A stretch of 64,000 nt of DNA from Brugia malayi (Eukaryota > Nematoda > Chromadorea > Rhabditida > Onchocercidae). Each line of letters begins with the position of its first letter. Position 1 is the stretch's first letter. The notes below the pieces were generated by a model. That model did not search any database. It saw only the letters and a list, made by a program, of their open reading frames with translations, and was not told where the DNA came from. Below are positions 41,637-62,312 of the stretch, in pieces. Made by a program: the position numbers and the translations under genes. The stretch lies in contig NW_025062476.1 in assembly GCF_000002995.4 (NCBI RefSeq), positions 7,471,001-7,535,000 of the forward strand. Direction: 5' to 3'.

Positions 41637-44600
41637 ATTGCGGTATTTCGATATTTGCATGCGGTTTTATATACTAATTAGAATAGTGTTGTAATAATTG
41701 CTTCAATGCTCTCTTTCATATGATTCCTCCTTTTCTTCCTTTTTTTTTTTTGTTCATTAATAGTATTAGAAAGGTAATAAACATATTACTAAAAAAGAAA
41801 AAGTGTGCTTCATGTCTCTGATCATATATCGTATCATTCAAAGCAAAAGATGTGTTCTATTGATCATATGTTATCATATCATACCACACTATTCATTCAT
41901 TTCATTTCAGTCACAGTAACAATTAAAATGTTTAAAACTAATTATGTCAAATTTTCAAAAGATATTTTTGAAAGAATGAGCTTCCTAAATAAAAGTTTCC
42001 AAATTGATGTCAAATACTTTATCAAATGCTTTATCTGCTAAAATGTTTCATATATCGAAAATATTCAGCCATTGCTTCAAATGCTCGAACTATTACCTTC
42101 TGCTTATCATTTAAATGATTTTTCATTGATTCTTTAGCAAAGCTAATTATTATATGATTACAAATTCAATCATTCATCATTCATACTAATCTAAAAAAAT
42201 TTTTCGTATGGTTAGTAATATAATAAAATAAGGATTCACTTCATATAATTAAATTATCAATTTTTATTATTAAGATAATGATAAGGATAAATGAAAAGAA
42301 AGCAATATAATGATGTTAATATATATTTGTTTAGCGTAAAATATGGATTAAATTTGAAATTAAATATGAAAAAAAGTTTAAATCAAATGTTATCATTATC
42401 GTATTGCAAATTCATTTGGCACTCTTAAGTACTTTAGAGTGTATATTCCAGGAGCATACATTCTATAATTTAAAAAAATGACTTACTTAAATAATGTTAT
42501 TTTAAAGGTTTTTTAAAAGTTGGACCCAATTGAATTTAACAAAAGTAATTAAACCATCAATTCTATCAGTTCTATTAAGATATGATGAGAATGATGATAT
42601 GATTTTTATTTTTAATTTTATTTTATTTATGATGAGGTTTTACTTTAGCTATAGTTGAAAAAAATTTTTTTTCGTTTTCTTTTTTTTTAAAATTTATCAG
42701 TCATAACGAAGCTATGTTCCTAATTTTAAGCAAAATGATAAAAATTTTGAGATATGTTTCACTCGTTCGAATTGTATAAATATGCAGTTTCTAAAATAAA
42801 AATGAATATTTAAAACATTAATAATTTAGTAGATAAGTAAGATTATTTAGGATAATTCTAAATGAATAAATACTATAAATTTAAATGATTTAAGTTCAGT
42901 ATTTGAATATTTCATTTTAAAATGTTCAAACTTTTCGTTCACAAGAAAGAATTGAAAAATTACAGAATTTTCATATTTAATTATAATTACCCACTTTCCT
43001 TTTATTCAACTTTCTCATGCATACTATTTAACAAATAATCATTTTTTTTTAAATATAATTAAATCTAGCAATTCAATTATTTTTTAATAATTTTAATCAT
43101 AGTTATTTTATAGATAAAAAAACAAAACGCAAACAAAGTCATAAATGGCAGCATACAGTAAATAATTTAATTTAAATATCAACTTTGCTTATCAACTTAA
43201 ATATCAACTCTTATTTAAAAGAAAAAAAAAAGAAACGAAACATTCTTGTTTATAATTATATTTAATTAGTTTTTTCGTTTTTGTCGATCAAATGCTTGAA
43301 CGGAATATGAAATGCAGTAATAATTCCAATAAAAATAACAAATACAATATTTTTTTAAAGTAATGTTGGTTTGTCATATAATTTATATGCAAAAATTTTG
43401 CAATCAAACAAATACTTACAAAAAAACAAAAAAAAAAATGATTAATTAAAATTTATAATTGATATTTTAAACAATATAGTATTAAAGTTTGATTAATATG
43501 CAGAAAAATTATTAATGTTTAAAGAATTGAAAAATTATAAATTGAAACGAGCTTATTAAGCCGAAACAAAATTATAATCGAGTTAAAAAGTTTTTGAAGA
43601 AAACAGCAAAGTTACTCAAGGAAGAAATGATATTTTATGAAAAGTATTCATAAAAAATTTCTGTTAAGTTAATCTATTTTGCTGGATTATTAAAAGAAAC
43701 AAAACTAAGTTTTTCTGAACTTTAAATTATTTGTTTTTCACATTATATATATTATAATTTAAATACTATAAATGTATTATAAAGGATGTAGATATTTTAA
43801 TTTAATCACTATTTTAAACATTCATATTTAAATTTCAATAAAGATTAAAATTTTTTTGATTTAAATGTCATAAATATATTAATACTGAAATAGGAAGAAA
43901 AAAAATGAGTGAAAAATGTTAGTAATTTGATTAGTACAATTGTCGTTGTCATAACAGCAAATAAACAATGCAAGGCAATATATCATTTTCATCTTTTTTC
44001 TTAATCATCTATTCTTTTTTTAATTTGTGTTTTATTATAATTTATTTATGCTTTATTATAATTTTATACTTTCTTTTTATTTCCCTAAATTAAACTGCTA
44101 ATTTATTAAAAAATTGCAATAAAAAAAAAGATATATCAACTTTATTAGAATACATTTAAAATCAAGCCGAATATTCGTGTGTAAATGGCTATTATTATTA
44201 TTATTTGCCACATTTCAAAAAAATTAATTATTTCAAGTACTGTTTATTTTAACACGAATTTTAAATTAAAAATTTAATATAAAAAATAAGAATTTTATAG
44301 TCAATTTATTTATTAAATGCGTAATTTAGCTTGCAAACAACAATTGTTAAAAGATAAAAAAATTGATGAAAAATTGTTGGAATAAAAGAAGAATTCTTTT
44401 AGAAGAAGAAAATGAAATTCTATGACAGTTTTTAATGTTACAAAAAAATAAAGAAAGAAATTATTCCTCTTTTTTCTTTTTTTGCTTACAATTTAAGCTG
44501 AAATAATTACCGGATTAAATTAATGAATTAGAATTAATGAGTTGGAGTGAATTATTTGAACTGAAATAAAGTGAAATAAGTGAATAATGAAAGAAATGAG

Positions 44601-45498
44601 TTAAATAATTGTAATGATAATGTCAAACAAAATGTTTGCAAATTGATTGCTTCATCAATTGTTTATAGATTAGAACTATTAGCACGTTGTTTATGCTTAA
44701 ATTTTGATTAATATTATTAATAGAATGGCAGCAAAGTACCATTGTTATTTTGTAAAATTATTGGGATTGGAAAATATTTTTTATATTTAATTTTTATTAA
44801 ATTAAATTAAATATCATTATATATTTTCTATTCCCTTATTTTGAAGTGACATTAAAACAAATATGTAAAGTTTTAAAATTAAAAAACATTTCTGTATTTA
44901 ATTCTCATTAGATTAAATTACTTTTTTTCTGTATGGTTTGAATTTGCGAACTGTCTTACTCTATGAGTTTCATTGCTTCATATTATGGCCGCGTTAATTG
45001 TAATATGTTTTTGGATTTAATTTGAAGGAAAAGGTGGAAATTTTAGAGTTGTTGGTTAGGAGGTTGTTCTCTCTGTTGACCTATCGCGGCTTGACTTTTG
45101 ACCTTGGCTGATGTTTTATTGAACTTCCTGAAGAGAAGAATGTAGAAGTAAAATGAATGAATGAAATGCTATAGCAATAGATGGTCCGGTTCAGAGATAG
45201 CAGAGTGTTGACGGTATATTTAATATAAAAAAGAATAAATTGCTAGTTCAGGTGTCTTCTATCAAATCAGTCAAAGTCAGATAAAATATTTTATATTTCG
45301 GGTTTGATTATTTTGTAAATTTAAGCAATTATATTTTGTTTTCTATTTAAAAAGAAGAATGATAATTTTGAAAATTTTTTGCTGCTTATTTGTGTGCATT
45401 GATATAATCATTTGAATGCTTTGTCATTGTTATCTCCTATTTATTGATAAGAACAGCAAATGAAGCATTGTTTTAATTTTAATAACCATTTAGCTGCT
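41637..45498. other. Long AT-rich intergenic region
   Basis: About 3.9 kb, among the most AT-rich DNA in the window, with many short A and T runs. No gene, RNA or recognisable mobile element was found. The last few hundred bases have more balanced composition (TGTTGACCTATCGCGGCTTG near 45075) and may hold the hyccin promoter. Confidence 0.55.
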
Positions 45499-48400
45499 AT
45501 GAATAGTGAGCAGTTGCAAGATTGGCTCACTGATTTAAACGAACGATGGAAAAATAGTATAGAAAAGCGAGCACTGAAAGATGTGGAATATGAACGAATA
45601 CAGTTAACTCGTGAAACCTGCAAAACTCAGTATTTAATCAACTATCTCAGTTGTAATTACACTGATGTTGACTTGGTTCAACCAGTTGTAGCACAACTTC
45701 TGGCATGTTATTATCGTGGAGGTTTTTTTACTATATGTTTTTGAACTAATATGACTTAAATATGTTTGATCAGTTTGTTGATTATATTTCTTTTTTTTTT
45801 TTTTTTTTTTATGAAGAAATAAATAAAAATATAAAAAATAGTACTTGCTAGGCATCATTTTAAGTTTCCCTACTGCGGAATAATTACTAAGAAAATATTT
45901 ACGTTATAAAATATTTACGATTGTGATTTGACATTCTTAGTAGTATCGGTAGATGTAAATAGTCAAATATCAATTATTTTTTATATCCTTTTTTATCATG
46001 CAATTGTAAATTTTCATTATCAGCATACTAAACAACTGCTTCACTAAACTAAAGAGATGCATTTGCATAAAGCATGTAAGTGTGATATAATTTTAAACAT
46101 TACCGTTTTTTACATAAAATACCTTTCATTTTTTGTAGACAGTGAAATAATTCATGAAGGAAAAGGTAATATTTCAGATTTTCTCGGATAACCTTCTTCA
46201 GGTATATTACGTTATTTCGTATTGCAATGCATTCCATCATTAATTCATATCTATCTTTTGGCACTAGCTAAGCGTCAAAAGAAATCAGTTTCCATATTTG
46301 AAACGTTCTTTCTCGCTATGTTTAATGAAGAAATACTTGCTGGTGGTATTCTATCTGAATCAGTAACAAAAAAAGTAGAGGAAGTAAGTATTTTTGTGAA
46401 CTAAAGTCAAATTTATTGCTTCTTTGGTGTTTGCTTTCTACATTTGAAGTTCTATTGTGTTAAAACATTTGATTATATACCTTTATTTCGATGTGACTAG
46501 GAAAGTTTTATTGACGTTGGTCAATATTTGAGGGAAAAAACTTTTGAGGATCTGCATGCTACCAACAAGCCTAATTTAACTATTCACTTTGAACTAGGGT
46601 GATTAGCTCAGTTTAACGAATCACTTTGGATTGGATTTAATAGTTAAGTTTGGTGTACATTAATTTCTATCATTTTCTTAATAATTTTGCTATATGGGTG
46701 AACTGTAACTTAACTATATTACTGCAAAAATGTAACTTGTGGTGAAGAAGACTTCCTAAATCTTCTTTGTTGTATTATTAAAGAGTTATATATTCAAATA
46801 AGGATATTCAAAACACTATAGATATTACGCATTAGATGAGTTAAAACAAAATGAAACAATGTTTTTCCTGATTACTATTTGTTAAACGAGTTCATAATGC
46901 CATTTAACATCAAAATTTTTCTCGAAGTGTGTCTCTAATAAGTTCATGCTTTAATATTTTTATTTTTTCTCTTCTCCTTAACATCTAATCCGTTTTTGAT
47001 TCAATCTATATATTTTTAAGGTCCGAATACCATCCATACGTTTTCCGAGTGTATACCATGATCCAAAAAAGCTCAGCCTTGCTTCAGATATTGCCTTAAA
47101 ATCCGGAGCACCTGCATTTGTACAAGCAACAGTTAGAATTTGCAATTCTATATATATCCTTCTTAAAATTTTGGAAACTTATGTTTTTTTTTTTCTTCTT
47201 TACATTATTTAATTTGCAGAAAACTGTACGGATTGGTCCTTACAAGTCGGTAGATAGGATTTTTCCGCAGAATAGACAAACAGTATTGACTCGTCTATTA
47301 AAATCCGTAAGTTTTTGTGGTCGTTACTTGTAAATGGTAATTTAAAATATAAGTGGTAGATTTTTGAATAGAAAGTAAATAACATCTTTACCTATTATAC
47401 ACCTCACAAATTATTTTCATTTTTTTTTTTTTTCAGGTGAACGGGTGTCTCTGTAGGTTATCGCGTGATGTGATATGTCAGGGTATATGTTTGAGCACTA
47501 TAGCTCTTTGTCAAAGTGGATTTTCTTTTCGCGAGACTGCTTTAGTGTCACGAGTTTTTGGCAGCAGTTTTCATCATAAAGAATTTGATGACTTTTCAAA
47601 GTATGTTGGAATTGTTGATTGTACACTATTTTTACCTTTTTTTTTTTGTTTTATTCTAAGTTTCATTTAATACATTTCTAAGATTTTAGAATAAACCTGA
47701 TCTTTAGTATATTTTTTGCTTGTTAGTACGTTGACAATATGCAGTTATAATTCCTCATATATACCTACGATTTCCACATCTTTCTATCGTCATTTTGATA
47801 GTAATAATACCTTGTTCATTCGGATACTTGCCATGGCTTTAACGTGAAAAGCAAAAATAATCTTGCATAATTGTTAGTTTGCAGTTGTGTTTGATAAATT
47901 TGAAAACTTCTATATTAATATCTATATGGTTGTAAATAGAGAATGGCTTCTTCTAATCTAAAAAAGTAAAAAAAGTGGTTGCAGAAAACCAAGATTACGA
48001 ATCTCGTCTCAATATCTGTTAGAATCTTTGAATGGTTTATACTTTGCATTATTCAATGGTACGCCAGAATTAGCTGTTCAGGCTGTAGACGCTGTACATC
48101 AAAGAGCTTTGTATGAATTCTATGCAGATGTCATTTTGGTATGTTTCATTATTTCTTTAAATTCTACGCTGACTATGGTCAAACCGTTGAGTAACCGTAT
48201 TTCTTTTACTCATTTTTTAATACCACTTGAATAAGTTTTATTTATTTTATTACAGGTAACGAATAGTATTAGTGAGACCCTGCTTGAAAGTAACTTTCAT
48301 AAAAATGAAGAACTGACAGCCCAGTGGGTGCGTCCTGGAAAATTGGATAATCATAAACGAAATGAAGTCGTAACAAATGCTTCCTTGCGACTAAAGAAAA

Positions 48401-49609
48401 TGCCCGAGGACATCTCACCTGTTATAGATGATAATATAAAAGGATTTAATTTCTCTGACAGTAAGTTAATTCTTCTAGTTATGTTTCGTTCGCTTCTAAG
48501 TTCTAAGTTATTGAATTGATTTCTGCTATTCTGCAGGTGATAACTTTTTTTATCTAGTCGTTTCTTTGGACCTTCATTGGATTATAAGTAATTCATGTCA
48601 TCGGTGTTCTGTCACCATTCTTTTTACGTATCATGGATATCGTTTGCTTCTCTATGAGTTTTTTTTTATCATCCTCAATTAATCAGAATTTTTTCGAATC
48701 TCATCATCCCAGCGATATATTTCATGTGAGGAAGCAACACATTTCACTATAAACAGGACGTTTTGATTCTGTCATACATATTTGGATCTATTAATGTGAA
48801 TTTATTGCTCTTCTATAAAGCTTGTTTTCGCATATTTTGCGACCAAATTATATATTTTGTCTGCTTTTTTTTTGAAGTTATGGCTTAATTATAATTACTG
48901 CAAATACAGGTGTTGAAAATTTCAAGAAGAAGATTGCCGTGAAAGTAGAACAGCGTAAATTAAAGCGCCAACTCGGACATTATAGAAGATCAGTGAGTGA
49001 TTTTTTTTCCAGTAATATTTGTATCAATAAACTTTACACAACGATTAGTGTGCATCATTCCAATAAATTTATCCTGAAAACGCATGAAAGTCCTTGATTC
49101 CAGATAGATTGTTGAGGTGTCCTGGAACTTACATTAGTATCATATTTATGGGGGTAAAAAATACATAACACATGCATAGCAACTATTTCATTGTGAAGAT
49201 AGTAAAGTTAAAAGAAGAACTGCTCTAGGAGAATAGTGATGGAAATGCAGGTGATATCGAATTGGGCCCAATCAATGAAGAATCAGTTACAAATGCAGCA
49301 CCGAATTCTCCAATTTTTCCTGCTACTGATGAAGCTACATGCCAGGATTCGCCGCAGCATCATTCCATATCAAATGGTTTGGCAAATTCTGATAATGTAT
49401 CGGTTTCGTTTCGTCAAGATCAGGTTAATGAAGCATCATCAAGACCAAAGAATGAATTAACCGACTTTTCGGTCCCGCCGGATGGTAATTTATCTGAAGT
49501 AGTCAAAACAGCATCTATAGAGGATGGTGTACACGACTTGACAAAATGGCATGGCAATATTCAACATATCGATAGTGCAACTGATGCTTTTGAAGACGCT
49601 TCATCATAA
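45499..49609 (+). CDS. hycc-1: Hyccin/FAM126 orthologue
   Basis: Nine exons keep frame and give 523 residues, matching human hyccin in length: 45499-45721, 46202-46383, 47021-47131, 47220-47306, 47437-47600, 47985-48138, 48256-48460, 48910-48996 and 49251-49609. Family landmarks are LRYFVLQCIPSLIHIYLLAL, IPSIRFPSVYHDP, the QNRQTVLTRLL block, LLESLNGLYFALFNGTPELA and LYEFYADVILVTNSI. The C-terminal ~130 residues are polar and low complexity, as in other hyccins. Hyccin joins EFR3 and TTC7 in the complex that holds PI4-kinase IIIalpha at the plasma membrane to make PI4P. The start at 45499 follows a TTTAG acceptor 5 bp upstream suitable for cis- or trans-splicing; an upstream in-frame ATG at 45460 would add 13 residues. 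The eighth donor is read as GTGA|GTGATT because it preserves frame. Confidence 0.9.
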
Positions 49610-49807
49610 AGATTTTAAAGCGTGTACTAAATTCAGTTCATCAGCAAATTTAGGAGTTAGGAGTTTTGTATTTCCAAACTCAAATATTTTAGGATTTAGG
49701 ATAACTTGTTTTGTTTAGGAATGGTTGCAGCAGTTTACGCAATTTCTTAATTTTTTACGTATTCAGTTTTTTGGTGTTACTGCACTCATACTATTCTCTA
49801 TCTCTCC

Positions 49808-49838
<31 letters not shown>

Positions 49839-52689
49839 TAGTAGTTATGATCAGATAGCTAGGTATCTTCAAGAATGATCTTTTTGAAAACTTTTCTACT
49901 AATCATACTTCCTATGTGATTAACTTAGCGCCTAAAATCGATAACAGCAACATAGTGCCCGTCACTCTTCCACCTTATATTATTTATACACCGTATATTA
50001 GTAGAGCTTTGAAGGTATCTCAAATCGTAGTAATTGATTTCTATATTAGAAAATAGTAAGATTATTAGTTGTCCAGTGATATTTTGTAGCCTCAGTAAGC
50101 TTGCACTTGGTGAATGTACATCTCGATTTGTTAGAAAAGATTCACATGTTTATCCACCCTACTTCTTTTGAATGCGATATGATAAACGGTTCAACCACTC
50201 AGTCAATATGCAATAGCATTCAGTATTTCTGTATCACTCGATTTTTCAGGTTTGATTTCTGAAAGTTGTATCATGCCTATTGTATGCGTAGGATTATTTC
50301 CCTTTGTAGATGCATTTTCCAATTTTCTTTTTTTGATCATTCACTTCAGTTTATTCCATAATAATTATTATAATCTTGTGGATTCACCTCGTTTAATTTC
50401 CTAATTTTTTTTTCATTAGTGAGGATTTTATACCATGTAAATTTTGTGAGGGAGACCTACTGGTCAATAATTTTGCTGTGTTATTTTATGTCGTTAGAAT
50501 GTCGTCTCTAAATTTTGAAAGTATCAATTTCTATCGGTTTTACCTTGGTCTCCTCGAAATTCGCATAATGACTGTGTTTTTATATTATTTATTTATTGCG
50601 AATGATAAAGGGTATAACTTTAAAGTTTTAAGACCTTTCAAGTATTCATCGTTCGTTGCGCAAACAAAATAAATACAGATTTTCTAAAGAGCATTGCTGA
50701 TATTGATGTTGAATCGAGAGTTTATAGATGTGTGGGAAGATCGCTAAAATAATTGTCCGAAAAATACGGTAATTCATTTTGTGACATTAATTTTCTCTTT
50801 TTTCAGCATTTGCTATATTGAAATGTTATTTAATGGAACCTCACTGATAGATGCAAATGAGCAGTATGCAATTTTTTTAGAATTTGAATACATGAATATT
50901 GAGATGAAAAGAATTCCAAAAAAAAAAAAACAATTTGATTATGGGATGATTTTAATTTAAGCTCGAACTGTCTCCCATTCGTTTCAGGAGTCATTTTTGT
51001 AAAATAGTAATGAAGTAGTGGTTTTATTCGGTGATAATCTTGAATATTTTATCAAATCCAAATTTTTTTATTTCAAATCATCTGTGTTTAATAATTTCTG
51101 CTGGTTTTCGGTACAATTTACATGTTTATTAAGGGATTTACATATGTTTTTAACAAATTTTTTTTTTAATTACTACAATTATCAAACATTTCATTTATAA
51201 CAGTCTAATTTTTAATAGAAAAATTCTTGCCTTCTGAACATTTTTGATGAATTACATAAAATATTGCTTCCTATTATTTCATATTTTTTTCTTCGCTTTT
51301 TAAGGATAATGTATTTTAAGCAAAATATTTTTTCGTTATTTCGAATTTTTGTTTCATTAAAAAAAAAAAAAAAAAATATTATCCAAAATTTTTGCTGGAA
51401 AATGTGTTTTAAATATTCCGACAAAAAAAAAAATAAAGTTCTTCAAAACTATCGCAGTATATTATAGTAATTAACCCTTTCATTACATATACTGCAGTAA
51501 TTAATCATTTCATTACTTGCTACAACAAATTTATGTATAAATTGTTAAAATTGCGTAATAATTTTAAGCAAATCAACATAATAATAAGTAGATTATCTTA
51601 AATTATTGATATCAATCTTTTCTATATGTTAAAATATTAAAATTAATCATACAATGCAATATCTAATGTGAGTTTTTTAGGAAAAAATTTAAAATTTATC
51701 ATCATTTGATTCATTGAATTTTTTCTTTTTAAATAGACAAGAAAAGGGAAATTAATTCTTAAAGATTTTCATTGTTTGATAAATTAATACAGCTATTTTA
51801 ATACAGCCAAGCATAGTTACGAAGAAAATTTTTCAAATTTAATTAAAAACAAACAAGCAAACAACTTCATACAACAGAATTATAAAGAAATCAGCAATTA
51901 ACAGCATTTCGCATTCGAAACTAATTTGATGCAATTCAAAATAAACTTTCATATCATATTAATAAAATGTTTATCATATCAAATTTTAAACATTCATTAT
52001 TCTTACAAATAATTATCAAATTTATTGATCAGTAATATTAGAAAACTTAACATTAAGGATGTTTTTAAAAAATTTTTAATTTAAATGTGATAATGATAAT
52101 ATGATCCACAACCACTGAAAAAAAGATTATGCATAGTAAATTTAATGTACATAAAATTTTTCTAAACGGTTAAACACAATTAATTGCAAAAATTAAATAG
52201 TAAAAGAATTTTGGTAGATTGTAATAATTAACAATCATTCCCCATCTATCAATTGTCAGCTAACAATTAAACAGTCAAATAGTCAATGAAAATTAGTTAT
52301 CTAAATATGAAAAAATAAACTCCCATTGATGAACACTTTATGCAAAATATTAATTTTTTGTAGCTTTAGCTATCAAGGAATATAAAATTTTCATTTCAAG
52401 CTTGGTTGGTATTTGTGATACGATGATTTTCGTTGGTTCGATTTACTGTTTCATTTATGCATGCTAACTTGATTAATTGTTCTTAATTAGTTGCAGTTAA
52501 ACTTGTTATACATCATTATAAATTAATGATTTGATTTTAATAAGTGTATTTCTTCGAATATTTAATTGCAGTTATTTGTATTTTTTTTTTAAAGTGATTT
52601 TTGTTACGTCTACATTTGCATAGATATTATATTATTCTTCAGGACTTTACCGAAATATTTGATGATTCGTGTTAATTGTTAGTCAACAA
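49610..52689. other. Intergenic, AT-rich
   Basis: 3' flank of hyccin and 5' flank of DHX16. It contains an (AT)n tract at 49808-49836 and long A or T runs (50920, 51360). A TTCTTCAG acceptor ending at 52642, 47 bp before the DHX16 ATG, could be a trans-splice or 5'-UTR splice site. No gene is seen. Confidence 0.55.
49808..49836. repeat. (AT)n microsatellite
   Basis: About 14 AT units downstream of hyccin. Confidence 0.9.
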
Positions 52690-58811
<6,122 letters not shown>

Positions 58812-59292
58812 TCTTAAGGAGTTTTTTGCTCATGTTTTGAAAACTCTGGAAATTTGCGTGCCATTTTCAAAACTTGATATGACTGATAATGGGTTGCGGA
58901 TAATGGTCAAAATATCCTTAATTGTAATGTTAAGTAAGGATTTTCTGCTGCTGGAAAAATTAATTACTAATTTCCACAAAAGGTTGTTTCCATTTTTTGT
59001 TATTGTTTGTACGTAAATCTTGCATAAAAGCATTAAAAAATTCCTCATCATTAGTATTTTGTTGTTCTGGCACGATTTTATATATTTCAGATATTTTTGT
59101 GAGGTGGTTAACTCATTTTTTAAAGTGTGTGCTTCTTACATGTAATGTAATACTATGAAAATGAGGATTTATTGAAGTTTTAACTTAATTAGTGTAAGGG
59201 TTAATTACCGTGGGTCGCCGTTTGCTTTAAGTAGGATATGCATTTAATTTTTGGTAAATTTTGCTCTAATTTTTTAATCGTTGTTGAGGATA

Positions 59293-62200
59293 ATGGAACA
59301 AATTGCTGTCCCCGGATCTGAACAAGGAACGTTGTCAGAATCACTTACAACGCCACAACATTTTGAAGCACCGGAAACACCGCAGCAAAAGGCATTGTTA
59401 AATTTGGTATTCAGGTCGATGAAACGGACACATGATCTCTTTTATCATGACTATGGAACTTTGCCTGAATTGAATTCCGAAGCGTAAGTTTTATATATGG
59501 GAGCTGGGAATCGAGATGGTGGATTGGCGTACTTCCAGTCTATACTAACAGAATTAAGCCGCGAGGCTTAATTCTGTTAGTGCGCAATGGATGAGGGATT
59601 TAAACAATGAAATAAAAAGTCTGTATCCCTCAGAAGATTCACTATAAATCCCGACGAACAATGGGAGAAATTTTTGGTTATTGTACTATCAGTGTGAATA
59701 TATCAATATGAGACTGTAAAAAGTAGAACTGCACCATACTTCTTACTGGAATTTTTAATATGGCTTTCTTTCAGTGATAGTTTATGGCGAGCCGTGAAGT
59801 TAAAATCAGAATATGGAAGTGTTATGGAAGAAGTGAGTGAAGCGAAGAGGAAGAAAGAGGAGGAACTACTAAAATTGCCTATTAATTCAAGTGTTGTAGG
59901 TAGTTCGGGTGAAGTCTCAAGGACACTTGCTATAACTACTGGTGCAATAGAAGCCACAAAGTCAGTGCTTTTCGATATCTAAAGTTTTTTATCTGCAGTT
60001 CTGCTGTGATTTTATTTTTACATAGCAGGAAATGCTTTCAGTGAAAAAGACAGTTCTGATTTAACAACATCCAGTCGATCAGACGATAACACGATGCGTG
60101 CAGTGTTACCTGCTCGAGCTCCTGTCATGATCAAACCTAAATGGCACGCACCATGGAAACTATACAGGTATCCGTATAAGTAGAAGCATTACTTTGAATT
60201 TGATATTTCCTACCGTCAATGCCAACAGTGTAATAGTTTTATTATTCATTTCAGGGTGATTTCGGGCCATACAGGTTGGGTGAGATGTGTGGATGTTGAA
60301 CCGGGTAATGAATGGTTTGCGACAGGTGGTGCAGACCGAATTGTAAAGGTTTGTAATAATTTTGCTCCTATAGTGCCCTAAGTTTCTGCACAGATTGTTC
60401 GTTGTGAACTGAAACATAGACTTAATTTTACAATGGAAGATATAAATAATCGGTCGCTTTTGTTAAACGGTTGCTGTTGTTATCTCTCTATTTCTTATAG
60501 ATTTGGGATCTCGCAAGCGGAAAATTGCGATTATCATTAACAGGACACGTAAGCGCCGTCAGGTGCTGTAAAGTTTCACGAAGACATCCATTCCTTTTCA
60601 CGGGTGGTGAAGATAAGCAGGTGAACTGAATTTATTTGTTCTAAATTAGACTGTTTATTCGCCTTGACTTATAAAGAATGTTTTAATTTTATTGTCGACA
60701 GATAAATGTAACCCTAGTAGATATTCCTGATATTCATGAACAAGAATTACCTACCGCGATTTTCAGGTAAAATGTTGGGATCTCGAGTACAACAAAGTCA
60801 TCCGCCATTACCATGGACATCTGAGTGCTGTTCAGGATCTTACTATTCATCCGACAATTGATATTTTAATTACCTGTGCTCGGGATGCTACTGCACGAGT
60901 AAAAATTTTGAGGATACGATCTAAAATAAAATGCTGAGACTGTGTCTATTCTTCATTATGGGTTGCAATACTTTTTCATAAATAAATGGTGAAGATTTTT
61001 ATATATTTTCTAATTTGCCAGATTTAGGTTTGGGATATGCGAACTAAAGCTCAAGTCCATTGTTTGAGTGGGCATACAAACACAGTTGCAACAGTTATTT
61101 CACAGGAAGTTGATCCTCAGGTTATCACAGGTAGTCATGATTCCACAATCCGCCTTTGGGATCTTGCTGCTGGACGAAGTATATGTACTTTAACACATCA
61201 TAAGGTTGTTTTTCGCACTAATTTTTAATAGTTGATTTAATTTCTACTAGTTGCGGATGGTTTAAAAAGTAAAAATGACTTTAGCAGGATTCTTTTTGTA
61301 AGACCAACACAATATATATCTTACAAAACCCAGTACTTGGTCTGTCGCACTAATGCCAAAGACCTCTCATTTAGTTCCATGAGCAGATAAAGTTTATTTT
61401 TGTAGATTTCAAAATGAAGCGCTGCTAGTATACTGAGAGATGAATTTTTTTCAGAAAAGTATCCGAGCGTTAACATTGCATCCGTCACTCTTCATGTTTG
61501 CATCGGGAAGTGCTGACAATATAAAAGAATGGAAGTGTCCGGAAGGAATATTCATCCAAAATTTATCAGGGCATAATGCAATCATTAATTCACTTGCATG
61601 TAATGAAGATGGTGTTCTTATTTCTGGAGGTAATTTTTGATGTCTAAGACAATACGAAGTAATTTTTTCTTTGATATTCCTTCCGCTGCATTTACATTGA
61701 ATAGAAGATAAAGCTTATTCATTGATTATTATTTTGATAGGGTTTTTACAATATGAATTCTAAAGAGAAAAATTCGAGTTTAACGAAGTACTAATTCTAA
61801 ATGATAATATATAATGTCGTGATTTCCAGGTGATAATGGTTCTCTGAATTTTTGGGATTGGAAGAGTGGTTTTTGCTTCCAGCGTGAACAGACTAAAGCT
61901 CAGCCAGGTTCAATAGATTCAGAAGCTGGAATATTCGCAGTTACATACGACCAATCAGGTTCCCGATTAATTACTGCAGAAGCTGATAAGACAATCAAAA
62001 TGTACAAAGAAGATGAGAATGCGGTTTGTTTTCTTTTATTCTTATTTTTTTTCTTATTTCTTATATTTCTTATTTTTATTCTTAATCTAATGAATCCGAT
62101 TGCTCCTTGTAATAACTGAAGAATGCGAGTTTTTTGTCACAAAAAAACATAATCGATAGCTCTGCCATCATTCTCTTTTCAGTACAAAAGCGGAAAAAAA

Positions 62201-62312
62201 ATAAATTGGCTGTTAATTGATTAAATTTTTTCACTAAGAAATTTATTTGCAGACCGAAGACACGCATCCGATCCTCTGGAGACCAGAAATTTTGCGGCGA
62301 AAAGCCTACTAG
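59293..62312 (+). CDS. plrg-1: Pleiotropic regulator 1 (PLRG1/Prp46) WD40 splicing factor
   Basis: A multi-exon gene encoding a WD40 protein close to animal PLRG1 in length. An N-terminal region with [19 protein letters not shown] and a coiled, Lys/Glu-rich stretch ([15 protein letters not shown]) precedes the linker [20 protein letters not shown]. Seven WD repeats follow, with typical ends such as [59 protein letters not shown] and IKMYKED. It ends in [15 protein letters not shown], the family C-terminus. PLRG1 is a core member of the Prp19/CDC5L complex needed for spliceosome activation. The start at 59293 is the first ATG of the open frame. Its closeness to DHX16 suggests co-transcription. 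The first intron contains a striking hairpin at 59544-59581. Confidence 0.93.
59544..59581. repeat. Perfect 17-bp hairpin in PLRG1 intron 1
   Basis: ACTAACAGAATTAAGCC, loop GCGA, then the exact complement. It lies in the intron between about 59486 and 59774. The function is unknown; it could be a small foldback insertion or a structured intronic RNA. Confidence 0.9.

Noticed and set aside
42030..42160. Short minus-strand frame with AFEAMAEYFRYMKHF, helical-looking
   Set aside because: About 50 residues in isolation, with no start, convincing splice partner or recognisable homology.
46501..46620. Open stretch between hyccin exons 2 and 3 (SFIDVGQYLREKTFEDLH-like)
   Set aside because: The hyccin reading frame is continuous without it and the stretch has no matching splice sites.
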